A stretch of DNA of 64,000 nt from assembly GCA_963773945.1 (NCBI GenBank), contig CAVZDD010000004.1:124001-188000 (forward strand), written 5' to 3'. Both the position numbers and the translations under genes were made by a program. This DNA comes from JAKIWV01 sp963773945 (GTDB lineage: Archaea > Thermoplasmatota > Thermoplasmata > Lutacidiplasmatales > UBA184). Below are positions 40,959 to 50,375 of this stretch, one piece after another. The number at the start of each line of letters is the position of its first letter. Position 1 is the first letter of the stretch. Below the pieces are notes generated by a model. The model was not told the DNA's origin. It ran no database searches and saw only the letters and a list, made by a program, of their open reading frames with translations.

Positions 40959-42163
40959 CCGAGGCACCGGGAGTCCTGGAGACGCCGGCCGCCCGGCCGG
41001 TGGCGATGCGACGAACCCCCCTCTACGCATTCCACCTTCGGCATCACGGACAGATGGTGCCGTTCGCCGGGTGGGAGATGCCCCTGCACTACGGGAGCAT
41101 CATGGACGAACACCGCGCGGTGCGTTCCTCGGTTGGCCTGTTTGACGTATCCCACATGGGCATTCTGTCCGTCCGGGGTGCCACCGCCCCCGCCCTGCTG
41201 TCCCGTCGAACGACTGCCAACGTCGCCAACATCGCGCCCGGTCAGTGCCGGTACACCTTCCTGCTCGACGCCACCGGGGAGATCCTGGACGACCTGATCA
41301 TCACCCGCGTCGACGAGGGTGTCGCGGAGGCCCCGCCGGCGTTCGTCGTGGTACCGAACGCAGCGCGCGCCGGAAAGATCCGCGACCTGCTCCACGAGCA
41401 CCGGCGGCCCGACACCGACGTGGAGCGTTTCAACGACGACGTCGCGATCCTGGCCGTGCAGGGTCCGGAATCCCGGGCCACGCTCGAACGCCTCTTCGGC
41501 TGGTCGCTCGGGGGCCTCGCGCCGTTCCACGCTGCCTACTTCCCGTGGAATCTGGCCACCCCTGGGGAGAACGTCGGTCGTCGGTCCGACGAACCGTTTC
41601 CCGGGCCGCTCCGGGCCCACGCCCTCGTCTCCCGGACCGGATACACCGGCGAGCTCGGGTACGAATTGTTCGTGCAAGGCCCCGCCGCCGACGCCCTCGC
41701 CGAGCGGCTCGTGGACGCGGGCGTGCGGCCCTGCGGCCTCGGAGCTCGGGACACGCTGCGCCTCGAGAAGGGCTACCTCCTCTCCGGCCAGGATTTTCAC
41801 GAGGACCGGACCCCGCTCGAGGCGGGGCAGGACCGCTTCGTCGAGTTCGACCACGCGTTCGTTGGGCGCGAGGCGCTCGAAAAACAGCGGACGGACGGCG
41901 TCGCCCTCCATCTGGTCGGCCTGACCCTCATCGACCCGGCGGCCATCCCGCGGCACGGCCAGGCCATCCTCGTCGGGAACCAGCCGACCGGGATCGTCAC
42001 GAGCGGAGGATTCTCTCCCACCCTTCAGCGGGGGATCGCGCTCGCGTACGTGGCGACGCCGCTGGCGACGGTAGGGACCTCCCTGGCGATCGACATCCGC
42101 GGACGGCCGGTTCCCGCCACGGTCGTCCCGTTACCGTTCCTCTCCGGCCGCCGGCCCAACTGA
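40955..42163 (+). CDS. gcvT: Aminomethyltransferase (glycine cleavage T protein family)
   Basis: 402 residues. TPLYAFHLRHHGQMVPFAGWEMPLHYGSIMDEHRAVRSSVGLFDVSHMG is the folate-side signature. ISRTGYTGE-like SRTGYTGELGYELFV and ARDTLRLEKGYLLSGQD follow, and the C-terminal barrel ends with GIVTSGGFSPTLQRGIALAYV. It transfers the aminomethyl carbon of glycine to tetrahydrofolate. Coupling with purP suggests a one-carbon and purine link. Other glycine-cleavage genes are not present here, so a related folate-dependent role is possible. Confidence 0.87.
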   Translation: MTEAPGVLETPAARPVAMRRTPLYAFHLRHHGQMVPFAGWEMPLHYGSIMDEHRAVRSSVGLFDVSHMGILSVRGATAPALLSRRTTANVANIAPGQCRYTFLLDATGEILDDLIITRVDEGVAEAPPAFVVVPNAARAGKIRDLLHEHRRPDTDVERFNDDVAILAVQGPESRATLERLFGWSLGGLAPFHAAYFPWNLATPGENVGRRSDEPFPGPLRAHALVSRTGYTGELGYELFVQGPAADALAERLVDAGVRPCGLGARDTLRLEKGYLLSGQDFHEDRTPLEAGQDRFVEFDHAFVGREALEKQRTDGVALHLVGLTLIDPAAIPRHGQAILVGNQPTGIVTSGGFSPTLQRGIALAYVATPLATVGTSLAIDIRGRPVPATVVPLPFLSGRRPN

Positions 42164-42191
42164 AATAATCCCGAACACCCATCGCAAATCG

Positions 42192-44588
42192 ATGGAATCC
42201 CGGCGTTCCGATCGGCCGCTCATCGGGCGCCTCGACCTCTTCCAAGCGCTCGTCCGTCGCCGGGACGAGGTCCTCAGCGGACATGGGGGCCTCAGTTTCC
42301 TCGAAGGCGAGACCGGCGTGGGAAAGTCCACGATGCTCTCGACCCTCACGGACGACAGCCTCCAGCACGATTTCCGGGTGATCTCCGCCCGGTCCGAGCC
42401 CCAGGCACCGGCCCCGTTCCAGCTCATTCGGGCCGTCGTGCGAGCGGTCGACCGGGAAGCGGCCGCGCTCGGGGCCTTCGCCGCGCCCTCCCTCGCCTTT
42501 CCGTACGTGGCTCAACCACTCGTCACCAACAGCTTCGCGTTCGGCGTCGGAGGGGCACCGGCCACGGTCCTTCGGGCCGCCGTATCCGGCGAGGCGACCT
42601 CCCTGTTCCGTTCCGTGGCGCTCGGCGACACGTTCCAGGCCGACCGGGTGCAGCTGATGGAGGAGCTCGCGACACCGCTCTTCGCCCTCGCCGACCAGGT
42701 GCCGGTCTTGATCGCGATCGAGGACCTTCAATGGACGGATGAGGGGTCCCTCGAGTTCCTCGAGTACATTGAACCCCGGCTGGAGTCCCGACGGGTCTGG
42801 TGGATCGGCACGACCCCACCCTTCGAGCGGCTAGACCTCCGGGCCCGGGCCGGCTTTGAGCGCCTGGTCGGGTCGGGGGCGAGTCGTTTCTCCGTGCGTC
42901 CGCTGAACGAGCGCGAGGTGGTGGATTTCGTGCGATGGGCCAGTCCGAACCGGACAACGCCGGCCGAGCAGGTGCATCGCTGGTTCGCGCAGACGGCCGG
43001 AAACCCGCTGTTCCTGGAGCAACTGATCAGTGCCTCCCCGGCGCGGGAAGCGACCGAACCCGTCCCGCCGGGCGACCCCGCGGAGCTCCTCCGGCACCAG
43101 ATCCGGTCGCTCTCGGAGACCGAACGGAGGATTCTCACGATCGCCGCGGTTCTCGGGGCGAAGAGCCGGTTCGCGATCCTGACCCGGACGACGGACGAAA
43201 ATGAAGAGGCGCTCGCCGAGACCGTGGAACGGCTCGTCCACCAGGGCCTGCTCCGGGAGACCGAGAACGAGGTCTTCGAGTTCCAGCGGGAGGCGCTGCG
43301 AGAGGAGCTGTACAACGGCCTCACGGAAACGCGACGCCGGATTCTTCACCGCCGGGTCGCGGAGGCGATCGAGGCGGCCGGCCCCAAGGAGGTCGACTCG
43401 GTGTTTGCGCTCGCCCGGCACTACCACCTGGGTCGGGTCGACACGAAGTCGCTCGAGTACAATCGCCTGGCCGCGCGGTTCGCCGCGGACGCCTACCTAC
43501 CGGGCACGGCGCTGGTCCACTTGGAGCGCGCGCTCGAGGCGCATCGGCGGTGCCGGGCCGACCAGCTGGTCGAGGAGACGGACCTGCTCCTGGAGATGGT
43601 CCGGCAGCTCCGTCGGGTCGGGGAGCTGGACCGCGCCGAACGCACGTTGCGGCAGATCACCGACCGATCTGACATGATGGCCGCGACCACCCCCCAGCAA
43701 CGGGACCTGCTCCCGCTGTACCTGGCCCTGGTCCGCTCGGACCAGGGCCGCTGGGACGAAGCGGACCATCTCGTGAGCGAGCTCATTCGCGTGCGGGGCG
43801 AGCAGGAGTGGGAGCCCCCGGTCCGGCTCGTCGCCGTGCGGCTGGCCGGTGAGCTCGCCTACTTCCGGGGGGATTACGCCGGCGCGCTCCGGTACCACGC
43901 CGAGGGACTGGCCACGACCAAGGAGATGGGCGATGCCCGGGAGACGCTCCTCGAGGAGGTACGCTACGCGCGGTCACTTTCCATGCGACCCGGCGAGCTC
44001 GAAGCCTCCATCGAACGGCTCCGAACGGCCGCGGCCGCGCTGGAACGGATGGGCGAGAAAGCCGAGGCGGCCGAGGCCCACATCTACATCGGCGTCGCCC
44101 TGGGGATGACCCACCAAAACGAACCGACCCTCGCGGCCTTTGAGCAGGCCCTGCGACTCGCCCGCGAGGCGAACGATCCTCGGCGGATGGGGTGGGCGCT
44201 GTTCGATATCGCCGACACGCTCCACGACATGAATCGCCTGGACGAGGCGGAGGCCCACAACCGGGAGGCCCGGGAACAGCTCGAGCGCGTGGGGGACCGG
44301 TTCGGCCTCGCTCAGACGTACGTCTACGAGGGCAAGATCCGGCGGTCCCGGAACGACCTCGAAGGCGCCGAACGGGCGTTGCAGGCCGCGCTCGCGATCT
44401 TCGAAGAGCAGAACATGGAGGCCGACATCGTCGAGGCCCTGCTTCGCCTCGGCGAGGTGGAGGCCACGCGCGAGAACTGGGCCCGGGTGCGGGAGCTTCT
44501 CGCCGACCTGGACCGCCGCCGGCTGCCCGACCTCCGGCCCGACCTCGTCCACGACCAGGAGCTGCTTCGAGGGCGCCTCCCCGGGTAG
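42192..44588 (+). CDS. AAA/STAND-type ATPase with TPR repeats, paralog A
   Basis: 798 residues. The N-terminal NTPase has Walker A GETGVGKST near residue 38 and Walker B VPVLIAIEDLQWTD near 177, as in the predicted-ATPase (AAA_16/MalT-like) class. A winged-helix-like stretch (about 300-420) and a long TPR region (about 440-780, repeated A-x-x-x-x-x-A-L patterns such as EALHYIGVALG, ERALQAALAIFEEQ) follow. No DNA-binding output domain is attached. It may be a signalling scaffold or sensor. It is followed 72 bp later by a close paralog in the same orientation. Confidence 0.78.
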   Translation: MESRRSDRPLIGRLDLFQALVRRRDEVLSGHGGLSFLEGETGVGKSTMLSTLTDDSLQHDFRVISARSEPQAPAPFQLIRAVVRAVDREAAALGAFAAPSLAFPYVAQPLVTNSFAFGVGGAPATVLRAAVSGEATSLFRSVALGDTFQADRVQLMEELATPLFALADQVPVLIAIEDLQWTDEGSLEFLEYIEPRLESRRVWWIGTTPPFERLDLRARAGFERLVGSGASRFSVRPLNEREVVDFVRWASPNRTTPAEQVHRWFAQTAGNPLFLEQLISASPAREATEPVPPGDPAELLRHQIRSLSETERRILTIAAVLGAKSRFAILTRTTDENEEALAETVERLVHQGLLRETENEVFEFQREALREELYNGLTETRRRILHRRVAEAIEAAGPKEVDSVFALARHYHLGRVDTKSLEYNRLAARFAADAYLPGTALVHLERALEAHRRCRADQLVEETDLLLEMVRQLRRVGELDRAERTLRQITDRSDMMAATTPQQRDLLPLYLALVRSDQGRWDEADHLVSELIRVRGEQEWEPPVRLVAVRLAGELAYFRGDYAGALRYHAEGLATTKEMGDARETLLEEVRYARSLSMRPGELEASIERLRTAAAALERMGEKAEAAEAHIYIGVALGMTHQNEPTLAAFEQALRLAREANDPRRMGWALFDIADTLHDMNRLDEAEAHNREAREQLERVGDRFGLAQTYVYEGKIRRSRNDLEGAERALQAALAIFEEQNMEADIVEALLRLGEVEATRENWARVRELLADLDRRRLPDLRPDLVHDQELLRGRLPG

Positions 44589-44636
44589 TCGGGGCCCGCC
44601 CGGGGCGGGGATGGGTCCCACGGAGTTGAGCTATTC

Positions 44637-44644
44637 TCATATAC
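44637..44644 (+). promoter_or_regulatory. TATA box of the second ATPase paralog
   Basis: TCATATAC in an otherwise G/C-rich gap, about 20 bases before the GTG at 44661. The paralogs may therefore be transcribed separately. Confidence 0.45.
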
Positions 44645-44660
44645 CCCGGTCCCGCCGATA

Positions 44661-47105
44661 GTGGAGACGATGCAGGCCCGTCCTTCCTCGACCCCGCCGA
44701 TCGGCCGGGTAGAGGTCTGGAACGCGATCCTTCGGCGTCGGGAGCACGCCCGGGGCGGGGCCGGGGGCCTCACCCTGTTGGAAGGGACCAACGGAGTCGG
44801 AAAGTCGTCGTTCTTCGCCGCCCTGGTCGAAGAGAGCGAACGCATCGGGTTCCGCGTGTTCCATGCGCGAGCCCCCTCGCTCGAGAATCCACCCCCGTTC
44901 CTTGTCTTGCAGGACGCCATCCTTCGGCCGGGGGCCGAAGAGGATGCCGCGCCGCGGCCCACCCCGGAGGTTCCCCCCTCCCTCGCCCAGTTCGCCGGCG
45001 CCGCCAGCGCGGCGAACGCCCCGCTCGGCTTCCTCCCCGAAGCCGAACACGGTCGGACCGACCTGCCTCCACTTGCCGCCCACCTTCTCTCGTCGAGCGA
45101 AGGAGCCGGCGACGTGCGGTCGAGCCGCCAACGACTCTATGAGGGGTTCGCCGAGCCGCTGTTCCTGGCGGCCCGTTCCGGGCCGGTTCTTCTGGCCATC
45201 GATGACCTGCAGTTCGCCGATCCGGCGACGCTCGAGTTCCTCGACTTCCTCGTCCCGCGCCTGGCCGAACGTCCGTTGTGGCTGTTCGTCACGTCGGTGC
45301 CGTCCGGCCGACTGCCGGCCGAGCTCTCCTCGTCCATCGAGGAGTGGGTCAAGGCGGGCCGGGCCGAACGTCTCACCCTCCGACCGTTCACCGAACGGGA
45401 GGTTCCGGAGTTCGTCCACTGGGTCGACCCGAAGCGAGAGGTCCACCCTACCGAGATCACTCGATGGTTCGAGGCCACCGGCGGGGTCCCGGTCCTGCTC
45501 GAGCAACTGATCCGGGGGCATGAGGCCGCCTTCCGGGGCGGGAACCGGGCCGAGGACGAACGACGCCTCTCGCTCGAGCCCCGGGCCCTTCTCCAGGAAG
45601 TGACGGAGCCGGAGCTCAAGCTGCTGACCCTCGCGGCGGTGGCCGGTCGGGACGTCTCGTTCCCGCTCTTGATCAAGGCGACCGGGCAGGACGAGGAGAG
45701 CCTCGCCGAGGAGGTGGAACGACTGGTGGACCTGGGCATTCTCCGGGAGAAGCCCGGCGAGGTCTTCGAATTCCTCCGGGAGGACGTACGATTCGAGCTC
45801 TACTCCCGACTCACCGGCCCCCGGCTTCGTCTGCTGCACCGACGCGTGGGGGAGGCGACCGAAGCGATCGGCACCGCCGACCTCGCGACGATCTTCTCCC
45901 TCGCACGCCACTACTATCTGGGACGCGTCGACGCCCAGGCCGTCGATTTCAACCGCCGCGCGGCGGAGTTCGCGCGGAGGGCCCACACCTCGAACGTGGC
46001 CCTCGTCCACTACGAACAGGCGTTGGAGGCGCATCGGCGCGCTTTCCCCGAGGACCTGGCCGGGGAGCTCGACCTGGTGCTCCAGATCGCCCTCGAGCGG
46101 GACCGTGTGGGCGAGCTCAAGCGCGCCGAGCAGCTCCTGCGAGAGACCCTCACGCGCCCGACCGTGCTCACCGCGGCCACGCCCGACCAGCGGGCCCTGT
46201 TCGGTCTCCTGCTGGGCCGGATCCTGGCCGACCAGGGCCGATGGGATGAGGCCGACCACACGATGCAGGACTCCCGGCCCAGCATCGATGCGGCCAGCGA
46301 CCCGATGCTCAAGGTCTACGGGCTTCGGCTCCGGGGCGAGATCCTGTTCTACCGCGCCGAGTACGGCGAGGCCCTGACCCATCAGCAGGACGCCCTGGCC
46401 GCCGCCGAGGCGACCGGAAACGCCCACGAGGTTGCCATCCAGCGGGTCCGATTGGCGAACGTCCTCTCGATGACCCCGGGCCGGGAGGTCGAGGCGCTCG
46501 CGCTGTACCACGAGGCGGGAGAAACCCTCCGGGACTTGGGCGACAACGCGGAGGCGGCCTACGCATACCTCTGCCATGGGGTCGTGCTGAGCCAGCATGG
46601 AGAGGTGGACCAAGGGCTCGAGGAACTCGTCATCGCCGCCGAGCTGGCGGACCGGGCCCACGACCTGCGTCGCCTCGGATGGGCGCACTTCAACATCGCG
46701 GACCTGGAACGCCTCCGGCAGCGGTTGCCCGAGGCGGAGAAGCACAACCAGACCGCCCGCGAGCTCCTCGAGGGGATCGGGGACCGCTTCGGTCTCGGCC
46801 AGACCTACCTCAACGAGGGCAAGCTGCATCTCTTGGCCGGCGAGCTCGACCTCGCCACGCAAGCGCTCAATCAGGCGGCCCAACTGTTCCGCGAAGAACG
46901 ACTCCCCGGCGATGAGGTCGAGGTCGTGATGCGACTCGCCGAGGTGGACCTCGCCCGGGGCGAACTCGCAGCCGCGCGCGAGAAGATCAAAGACCTCGAT
47001 CGACGGGCGCTTTCGCGTCTGCGTCCCGACCTGCTCGAGGATTACCGGGGATTGGAACGGAAGGTCGTCGAACGGGAGGGCGAACGTGAGCCCCCCACGG
47101 CGTAG
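44661..47105 (+). CDS. AAA/STAND-type ATPase with TPR repeats, paralog B
   Basis: 814 residues, collinear with paralog A. Both begin with an IGR(L/V) leader, a Walker A (here GTNGVGKSS), Walker B VLLAIDDLQFADPATLEFLDF, the phrase LARHYYLGRVDAQAVDFNRRAA (LARHYHLGRVDTKSLEYNRLAA in A), and matching TPR ends (GDRFGLGQTYLNEGKL versus GDRFGLAQTYVYEGKI). They arose by tandem duplication. In B the segment between Walker A and B is shorter and more diverged. The 3' end overlaps nadC by 20 bp. Confidence 0.78.
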   Translation: METMQARPSSTPPIGRVEVWNAILRRREHARGGAGGLTLLEGTNGVGKSSFFAALVEESERIGFRVFHARAPSLENPPPFLVLQDAILRPGAEEDAAPRPTPEVPPSLAQFAGAASAANAPLGFLPEAEHGRTDLPPLAAHLLSSSEGAGDVRSSRQRLYEGFAEPLFLAARSGPVLLAIDDLQFADPATLEFLDFLVPRLAERPLWLFVTSVPSGRLPAELSSSIEEWVKAGRAERLTLRPFTEREVPEFVHWVDPKREVHPTEITRWFEATGGVPVLLEQLIRGHEAAFRGGNRAEDERRLSLEPRALLQEVTEPELKLLTLAAVAGRDVSFPLLIKATGQDEESLAEEVERLVDLGILREKPGEVFEFLREDVRFELYSRLTGPRLRLLHRRVGEATEAIGTADLATIFSLARHYYLGRVDAQAVDFNRRAAEFARRAHTSNVALVHYEQALEAHRRAFPEDLAGELDLVLQIALERDRVGELKRAEQLLRETLTRPTVLTAATPDQRALFGLLLGRILADQGRWDEADHTMQDSRPSIDAASDPMLKVYGLRLRGEILFYRAEYGEALTHQQDALAAAEATGNAHEVAIQRVRLANVLSMTPGREVEALALYHEAGETLRDLGDNAEAAYAYLCHGVVLSQHGEVDQGLEELVIAAELADRAHDLRRLGWAHFNIADLERLRQRLPEAEKHNQTARELLEGIGDRFGLGQTYLNEGKLHLLAGELDLATQALNQAAQLFREERLPGDEVEVVMRLAEVDLARGELAAAREKIKDLDRRALSRLRPDLLEDYRGLERKVVEREGEREPPTA

Positions 47106-47979
47106 AGCGCCTCGCGTCGGGCTTCCGCCCGGAACGGCCGCTCTGCTGCGCCGGGCGCTCGAGGAGGACCGGTGGACGCGCGACGTGACGACCCGAGCGA
47201 TCCTTCCGCATCGTCTTCCGGGGAGGGCCCAGGTCATCGCCCAGGGGTCGGGCGTTCTCTCCGGACTGGAAGCGGCGAGGGCCTTGGCGGTGATCGCCGG
47301 CCTGCGGAGCGCGTCGTCGCTCTCCGATGGCGCGGCGGTGCGCTCCGGAACGGTCGTCCTAGAACTCTCGGGCGACCTGCGGCGAATCTTGGCCGTGGAG
47401 CGAACGATGCTCAACTTCTTGATGCACCTCTCCGGAGTGGCCACGATGACGGCGGCGGTCGGGGAGAAAGCCCGACGCGCCCGACCGGGGTTCCGCATCC
47501 GGGCGACCCGGAAGACCCTTCCCGGACTTCGAGACCTCGAGAAAGCGGCGGTCGTGCACGGCGGAGGCGAGTCCCATCGACGGGACCTCTCCGACGCGGT
47601 TCTCATCAAGAGCACCCATCTCGCGTTGGTACCGTTGGAAGAGGCGGTCCGCCGGGCCCGCGCCCGCGCGCCCGGGGACCTTCAGGTCGAAGTCCGGTCC
47701 CTGGCGCAGGCCCGGACGGCGGTCGCCGCCGGCGCCCGGCGTCTGCTTATCGACAATCAGTCCCCGGCTACGGTGGCCCGAATCGTCCGGGGGGTCCGCC
47801 GGGCCCGCGGTGGACGCACCATCGAGGTCGAAGTCTCGGGCGGGATTGGGCCGGAGACGATCGCGGCTTATGCCCGCACCGGAGCCGACGCGGCCAGCCT
47901 GGGGCGTCTGACCCATTCCGCCCCGGCCATACCGTTCCATCTGACCTTCGGGCCCCGGCGGCGGAGCTCCCCGAGGTAG
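47086..47979 (+). CDS. nadC: Nicotinate-nucleotide pyrophosphorylase (quinolinate phosphoribosyltransferase)
   Basis: 297 residues. EDRWTRDVTTRAI, AERTMLNFL-type VERTMLNFLMHLSGVATMT, RIRATRKTLPGLRDLEKAAVVHGGG with the Arg/Lys/His that bind quinolinate and PRPP, and EVEVSGGIGPETIAAYARTGAD near the end. It converts quinolinate to nicotinate mononucleotide. GTG start within the previous gene. With nadA directly downstream it forms the de novo NAD pair; an aspartate oxidase or dehydrogenase is not seen here. Confidence 0.93.
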   Translation: MSPPRRRAPRVGLPPGTAALLRRALEEDRWTRDVTTRAILPHRLPGRAQVIAQGSGVLSGLEAARALAVIAGLRSASSLSDGAAVRSGTVVLELSGDLRRILAVERTMLNFLMHLSGVATMTAAVGEKARRARPGFRIRATRKTLPGLRDLEKAAVVHGGGESHRRDLSDAVLIKSTHLALVPLEEAVRRARARAPGDLQVEVRSLAQARTAVAAGARRLLIDNQSPATVARIVRGVRRARGGRTIEVEVSGGIGPETIAAYARTGADAASLGRLTHSAPAIPFHLTFGPRRRSSPR

Positions 47980-48038
47980 AGCGTTCGTCACACGCTCCTT
48001 AAGAGCCGTCCCGTCGTCCTCGGGTCACGGGATTGGCC

Positions 48039-48944
48039 ATGACGCTCGAGGACGAGATCCATCGACTCCAGGAGCAGCGTGGCGCCGTCCTGCTCGCCCA
48101 CAATTACCAGCTCCCCGAGGTCCAGGAGGTCGCCGACTTCGTAGGCGACTCGCTCTATCTTTCGCGGAAGGCGGCAGAGACCGACCGCCCGGTGATCCTG
48201 TTCGCCGGGGTACAGTTCATGGCCGAGACGGCCAAGATCCTGAACCCCTCCAAGACCGTCCTGCTGCCGGACCTCAAGGCGGGGTGCGGGCTCGCCGACT
48301 CGATCACGGCGGACCTGCTCCGGACCTGGAAGGCGGAACACCCGGGGGCGGTCGTCGTCGCCTACATCAACACCTCCGCCGACGTCAAGGCGGAATCCGA
48401 TTACATCTGCACGAGCTCGAACGCGATCAAGACCGTCAACGCGCTCCCCCCCGACCAGGAGATCCTGTTCCTCCCGGACATGTTCCTCGGCGAGTACGTG
48501 CGCCGGAAGACCGGCCGCAAGATGCACCTCTGGGCGGGCGACTGTCCGGTCCACGCCAAGATGCGGCCCGAGGAGATCGACCAGGCGCGTCTTGCGTACC
48601 CGGGCGCCCCCGTCATTGCCCACCCGGAGTGCGGCTGCGCGAGCGCCGCGCTGAACAGTGTCGACCGGGTGCTCTCGACCGACGGGATGGTCCGGTTCGC
48701 CGAGGAGACCCGCGCCCCGACGGTGATCGTCGCGACCGAGGTTGGGATTCTGCACCGGATGCAGAAGCTCAATCCGACGACGCAGTTCCTCCCGCTGTCG
48801 CGCGGGGCCATTTGTCCCTACATGAAGGAGATCGACCTGACCGACGTCCGGGATTCCCTGGCCCAGATGCGCTACGTGATCGATGTGCCCGCCCCGATCG
48901 CGGCGAAGGCGCGCCAGGCCCTCGAGCGGATGATCGCCGCCTAA
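48039..48944 (+). CDS. nadA: Quinolinate synthase A
   Basis: 301 residues. A 4Fe-4S enzyme condensing iminoaspartate with dihydroxyacetone phosphate. The three cluster cysteines are in LKAGCGLADS, HPECGCAS and RGAICPYMKEI. Other family blocks are LLAHNYQLPEVQEVADFVGDS, GVQFMAETAKIL, YINTSADVKAESDYICTSSNA and FLPDMFLGEYV. The ATG at 48039 is taken rather than a TTG two codons earlier. Confidence 0.93.
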   Translation: MTLEDEIHRLQEQRGAVLLAHNYQLPEVQEVADFVGDSLYLSRKAAETDRPVILFAGVQFMAETAKILNPSKTVLLPDLKAGCGLADSITADLLRTWKAEHPGAVVVAYINTSADVKAESDYICTSSNAIKTVNALPPDQEILFLPDMFLGEYVRRKTGRKMHLWAGDCPVHAKMRPEEIDQARLAYPGAPVIAHPECGCASAALNSVDRVLSTDGMVRFAEETRAPTVIVATEVGILHRMQKLNPTTQFLPLSRGAICPYMKEIDLTDVRDSLAQMRYVIDVPAPIAAKARQALERMIAA

Positions 48945-48954
48945 GTTCCACCCT

Positions 48955-49329
48955 TCAGAAGGCGGGCAGGTGGGGCACGACCGGTCCCCACGAGTGGAGA
49001 TAGAATTCGTAGGTCATGTACAGCAGCACGGCCCCGGTCAGGAACACCGTGCCAATGGCCGACCACGACGGCTTGGTGGTGAGGTAGAACGCCGTCGAGA
49101 GCGGGTTGAGCCGGGATCCCAAGAGCCCGAGCGCCCCGCTGAGCAGGAAGAAACCAATGATCGCCGGGAAGAGGACGGAATAGCGGGCGAGGTACCAGCC
49201 CACGGCGAGAAGGATCAGGGCCGGGACGATCGCGATGTGGGACCGTCGTTGGACCTGCTCGACCGGCGGCGCTGTCGCGACCGGTGCATCCGGACTGGTC
49301 GTGCGCCGATAGCGCGGGCGGACGTACAC
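48955..49329 (-). CDS. Small membrane protein, unknown
   Basis: 124 residues. A soluble, Pro-rich N-terminus is followed by about three hydrophobic segments (IAIVPALILLAVGWYLARY, LFPAIIGFFLLSGALGLLG, WSAIGTVFLTGAVLLYMTYEFYL). No family recognised. It is convergent with nadA and divergent from the next membrane-zinc protein. Confidence 0.55.
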   Translation of the reverse strand: MYVRPRYRRTTSPDAPVATAPPVEQVQRRSHIAIVPALILLAVGWYLARYSVLFPAIIGFFLLSGALGLLGSRLNPLSTAFYLTTKPSWSAIGTVFLTGAVLLYMTYEFYLHSWGPVVPHLPAF

Positions 49330-49454
49330 GTGTCAGCGAGCCCGCGCCTCCGGTACATGAATTTCGTCGTGGACTGGCATCAGCCCCCCCTTTCCAGACC
49401 GAACACAACCCTTTCGAAGGGGGCCGGGTACCCGTATCGACGTTCAGGCGAGTG

Positions 49455-50375
49455 ATGGACGGAGCGAAGGCAGGGCAGGGGGCGCGCCTCGGCGGGCTCC
49501 TCATCGCCGGATCGGCGCTGGTGGCGGCCGTCGCCTTCGTTCTGGAGTGGCGTTTCGCTCCCGAGGCGCTCCGAAGCCCCCTCGTCGAGGTCCTCCTCGT
49601 GGGCGCCGGCACCCTGCTGCTGTTCACCGTGCTCTTCTCGCTCGCCCTGGACCGTTGGGGAACGGAATCCGTCCGGGCCCCCTCCCGCGGACCCCCGAAG
49701 CCGGCCCCGGGATCCAGCCTGATGACCCTTCCGGCGATCGTGGGAGACGCGGTCCCCGCCTCCACCCCGACCCCGGTCCCGAGCTTCGTTCCGCTACTCC
49801 CGCCCTCCCCCTCGTTGGCCGTCGGAACCCCCATGGGGTTCTCGGCGGCCGCTCCCGCCAGCTCCACGTTGCTGATTCCGTTCGCGGACCCATCGGCTCC
49901 CAGCGCCCCGTCGCCGGAGGTGCCTCCCTCGGGATTGACCGTGACCGGTCTGGTCGACCGGATGGACGCCCTGCAGCGTGCCTCGCCCTCGAAATCCTCC
50001 CCGACAGGTTCCTCGGCCGCGGTTTCCGGACAGGGGCCGCTCGCCTCCGCGTTGCTCCAGCGGTTGACCCGGATCCCAACCCCTCCCACGGTACCGGCGG
50101 CTACCGCGGCTGGCCGGCGGTGCAACGACTGCGGGGACCCGCTCGGCTCCCCACCCCATTTCGAACCCTGTGGCGATTGTGGGCGGGCCCTGTGCGAGCG
50201 GTGCTACTGGCGCGCCTCGTCCGGCCCTCAGGCCCACGTTTGTACCAGCTGCCTCCAGGACCGTTCGATGGCTCGCACGCCGGTCCCGGCGGTCACGTTC
50301 GGCCGGTCGTCCCCGGTCGTTTCGGCCGCGACGCCTTCGGGGGGGACGCTGCAGCCCCGTCGTCCCGTGAGTTGA
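49455..50375 (+). CDS. Membrane protein with C-terminal treble-clef zinc domain, unknown
   Basis: 306 residues from the ATG at 49455. Two membrane helices near the N-terminus (about 12-31 and 42-63) are followed by a long Pro/Ser/Ala-rich linker. A Cys-rich module comes next, CNDCGDPLG, CGDCGRALCERCYWR and CTSC (about residues 218-262), likely binding two zinc ions, as in B-box or FYVE-like folds. A membrane-tethered adaptor is the simplest reading. The 3' end overlaps the convergent polX gene by 83 bp. Confidence 0.55.
   Translation: MDGAKAGQGARLGGLLIAGSALVAAVAFVLEWRFAPEALRSPLVEVLLVGAGTLLLFTVLFSLALDRWGTESVRAPSRGPPKPAPGSSLMTLPAIVGDAVPASTPTPVPSFVPLLPPSPSLAVGTPMGFSAAAPASSTLLIPFADPSAPSAPSPEVPPSGLTVTGLVDRMDALQRASPSKSSPTGSSAAVSGQGPLASALLQRLTRIPTPPTVPAATAAGRRCNDCGDPLGSPPHFEPCGDCGRALCERCYWRASSGPQAHVCTSCLQDRSMARTPVPAVTFGRSSPVVSAATPSGGTLQPRRPVS

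Noticed and set aside
44637..47615. 992-residue minus-strand ORF
   Set aside because: It is the antisense shadow of the ATPase paralog and nadC; the sense proteins have clear motifs.
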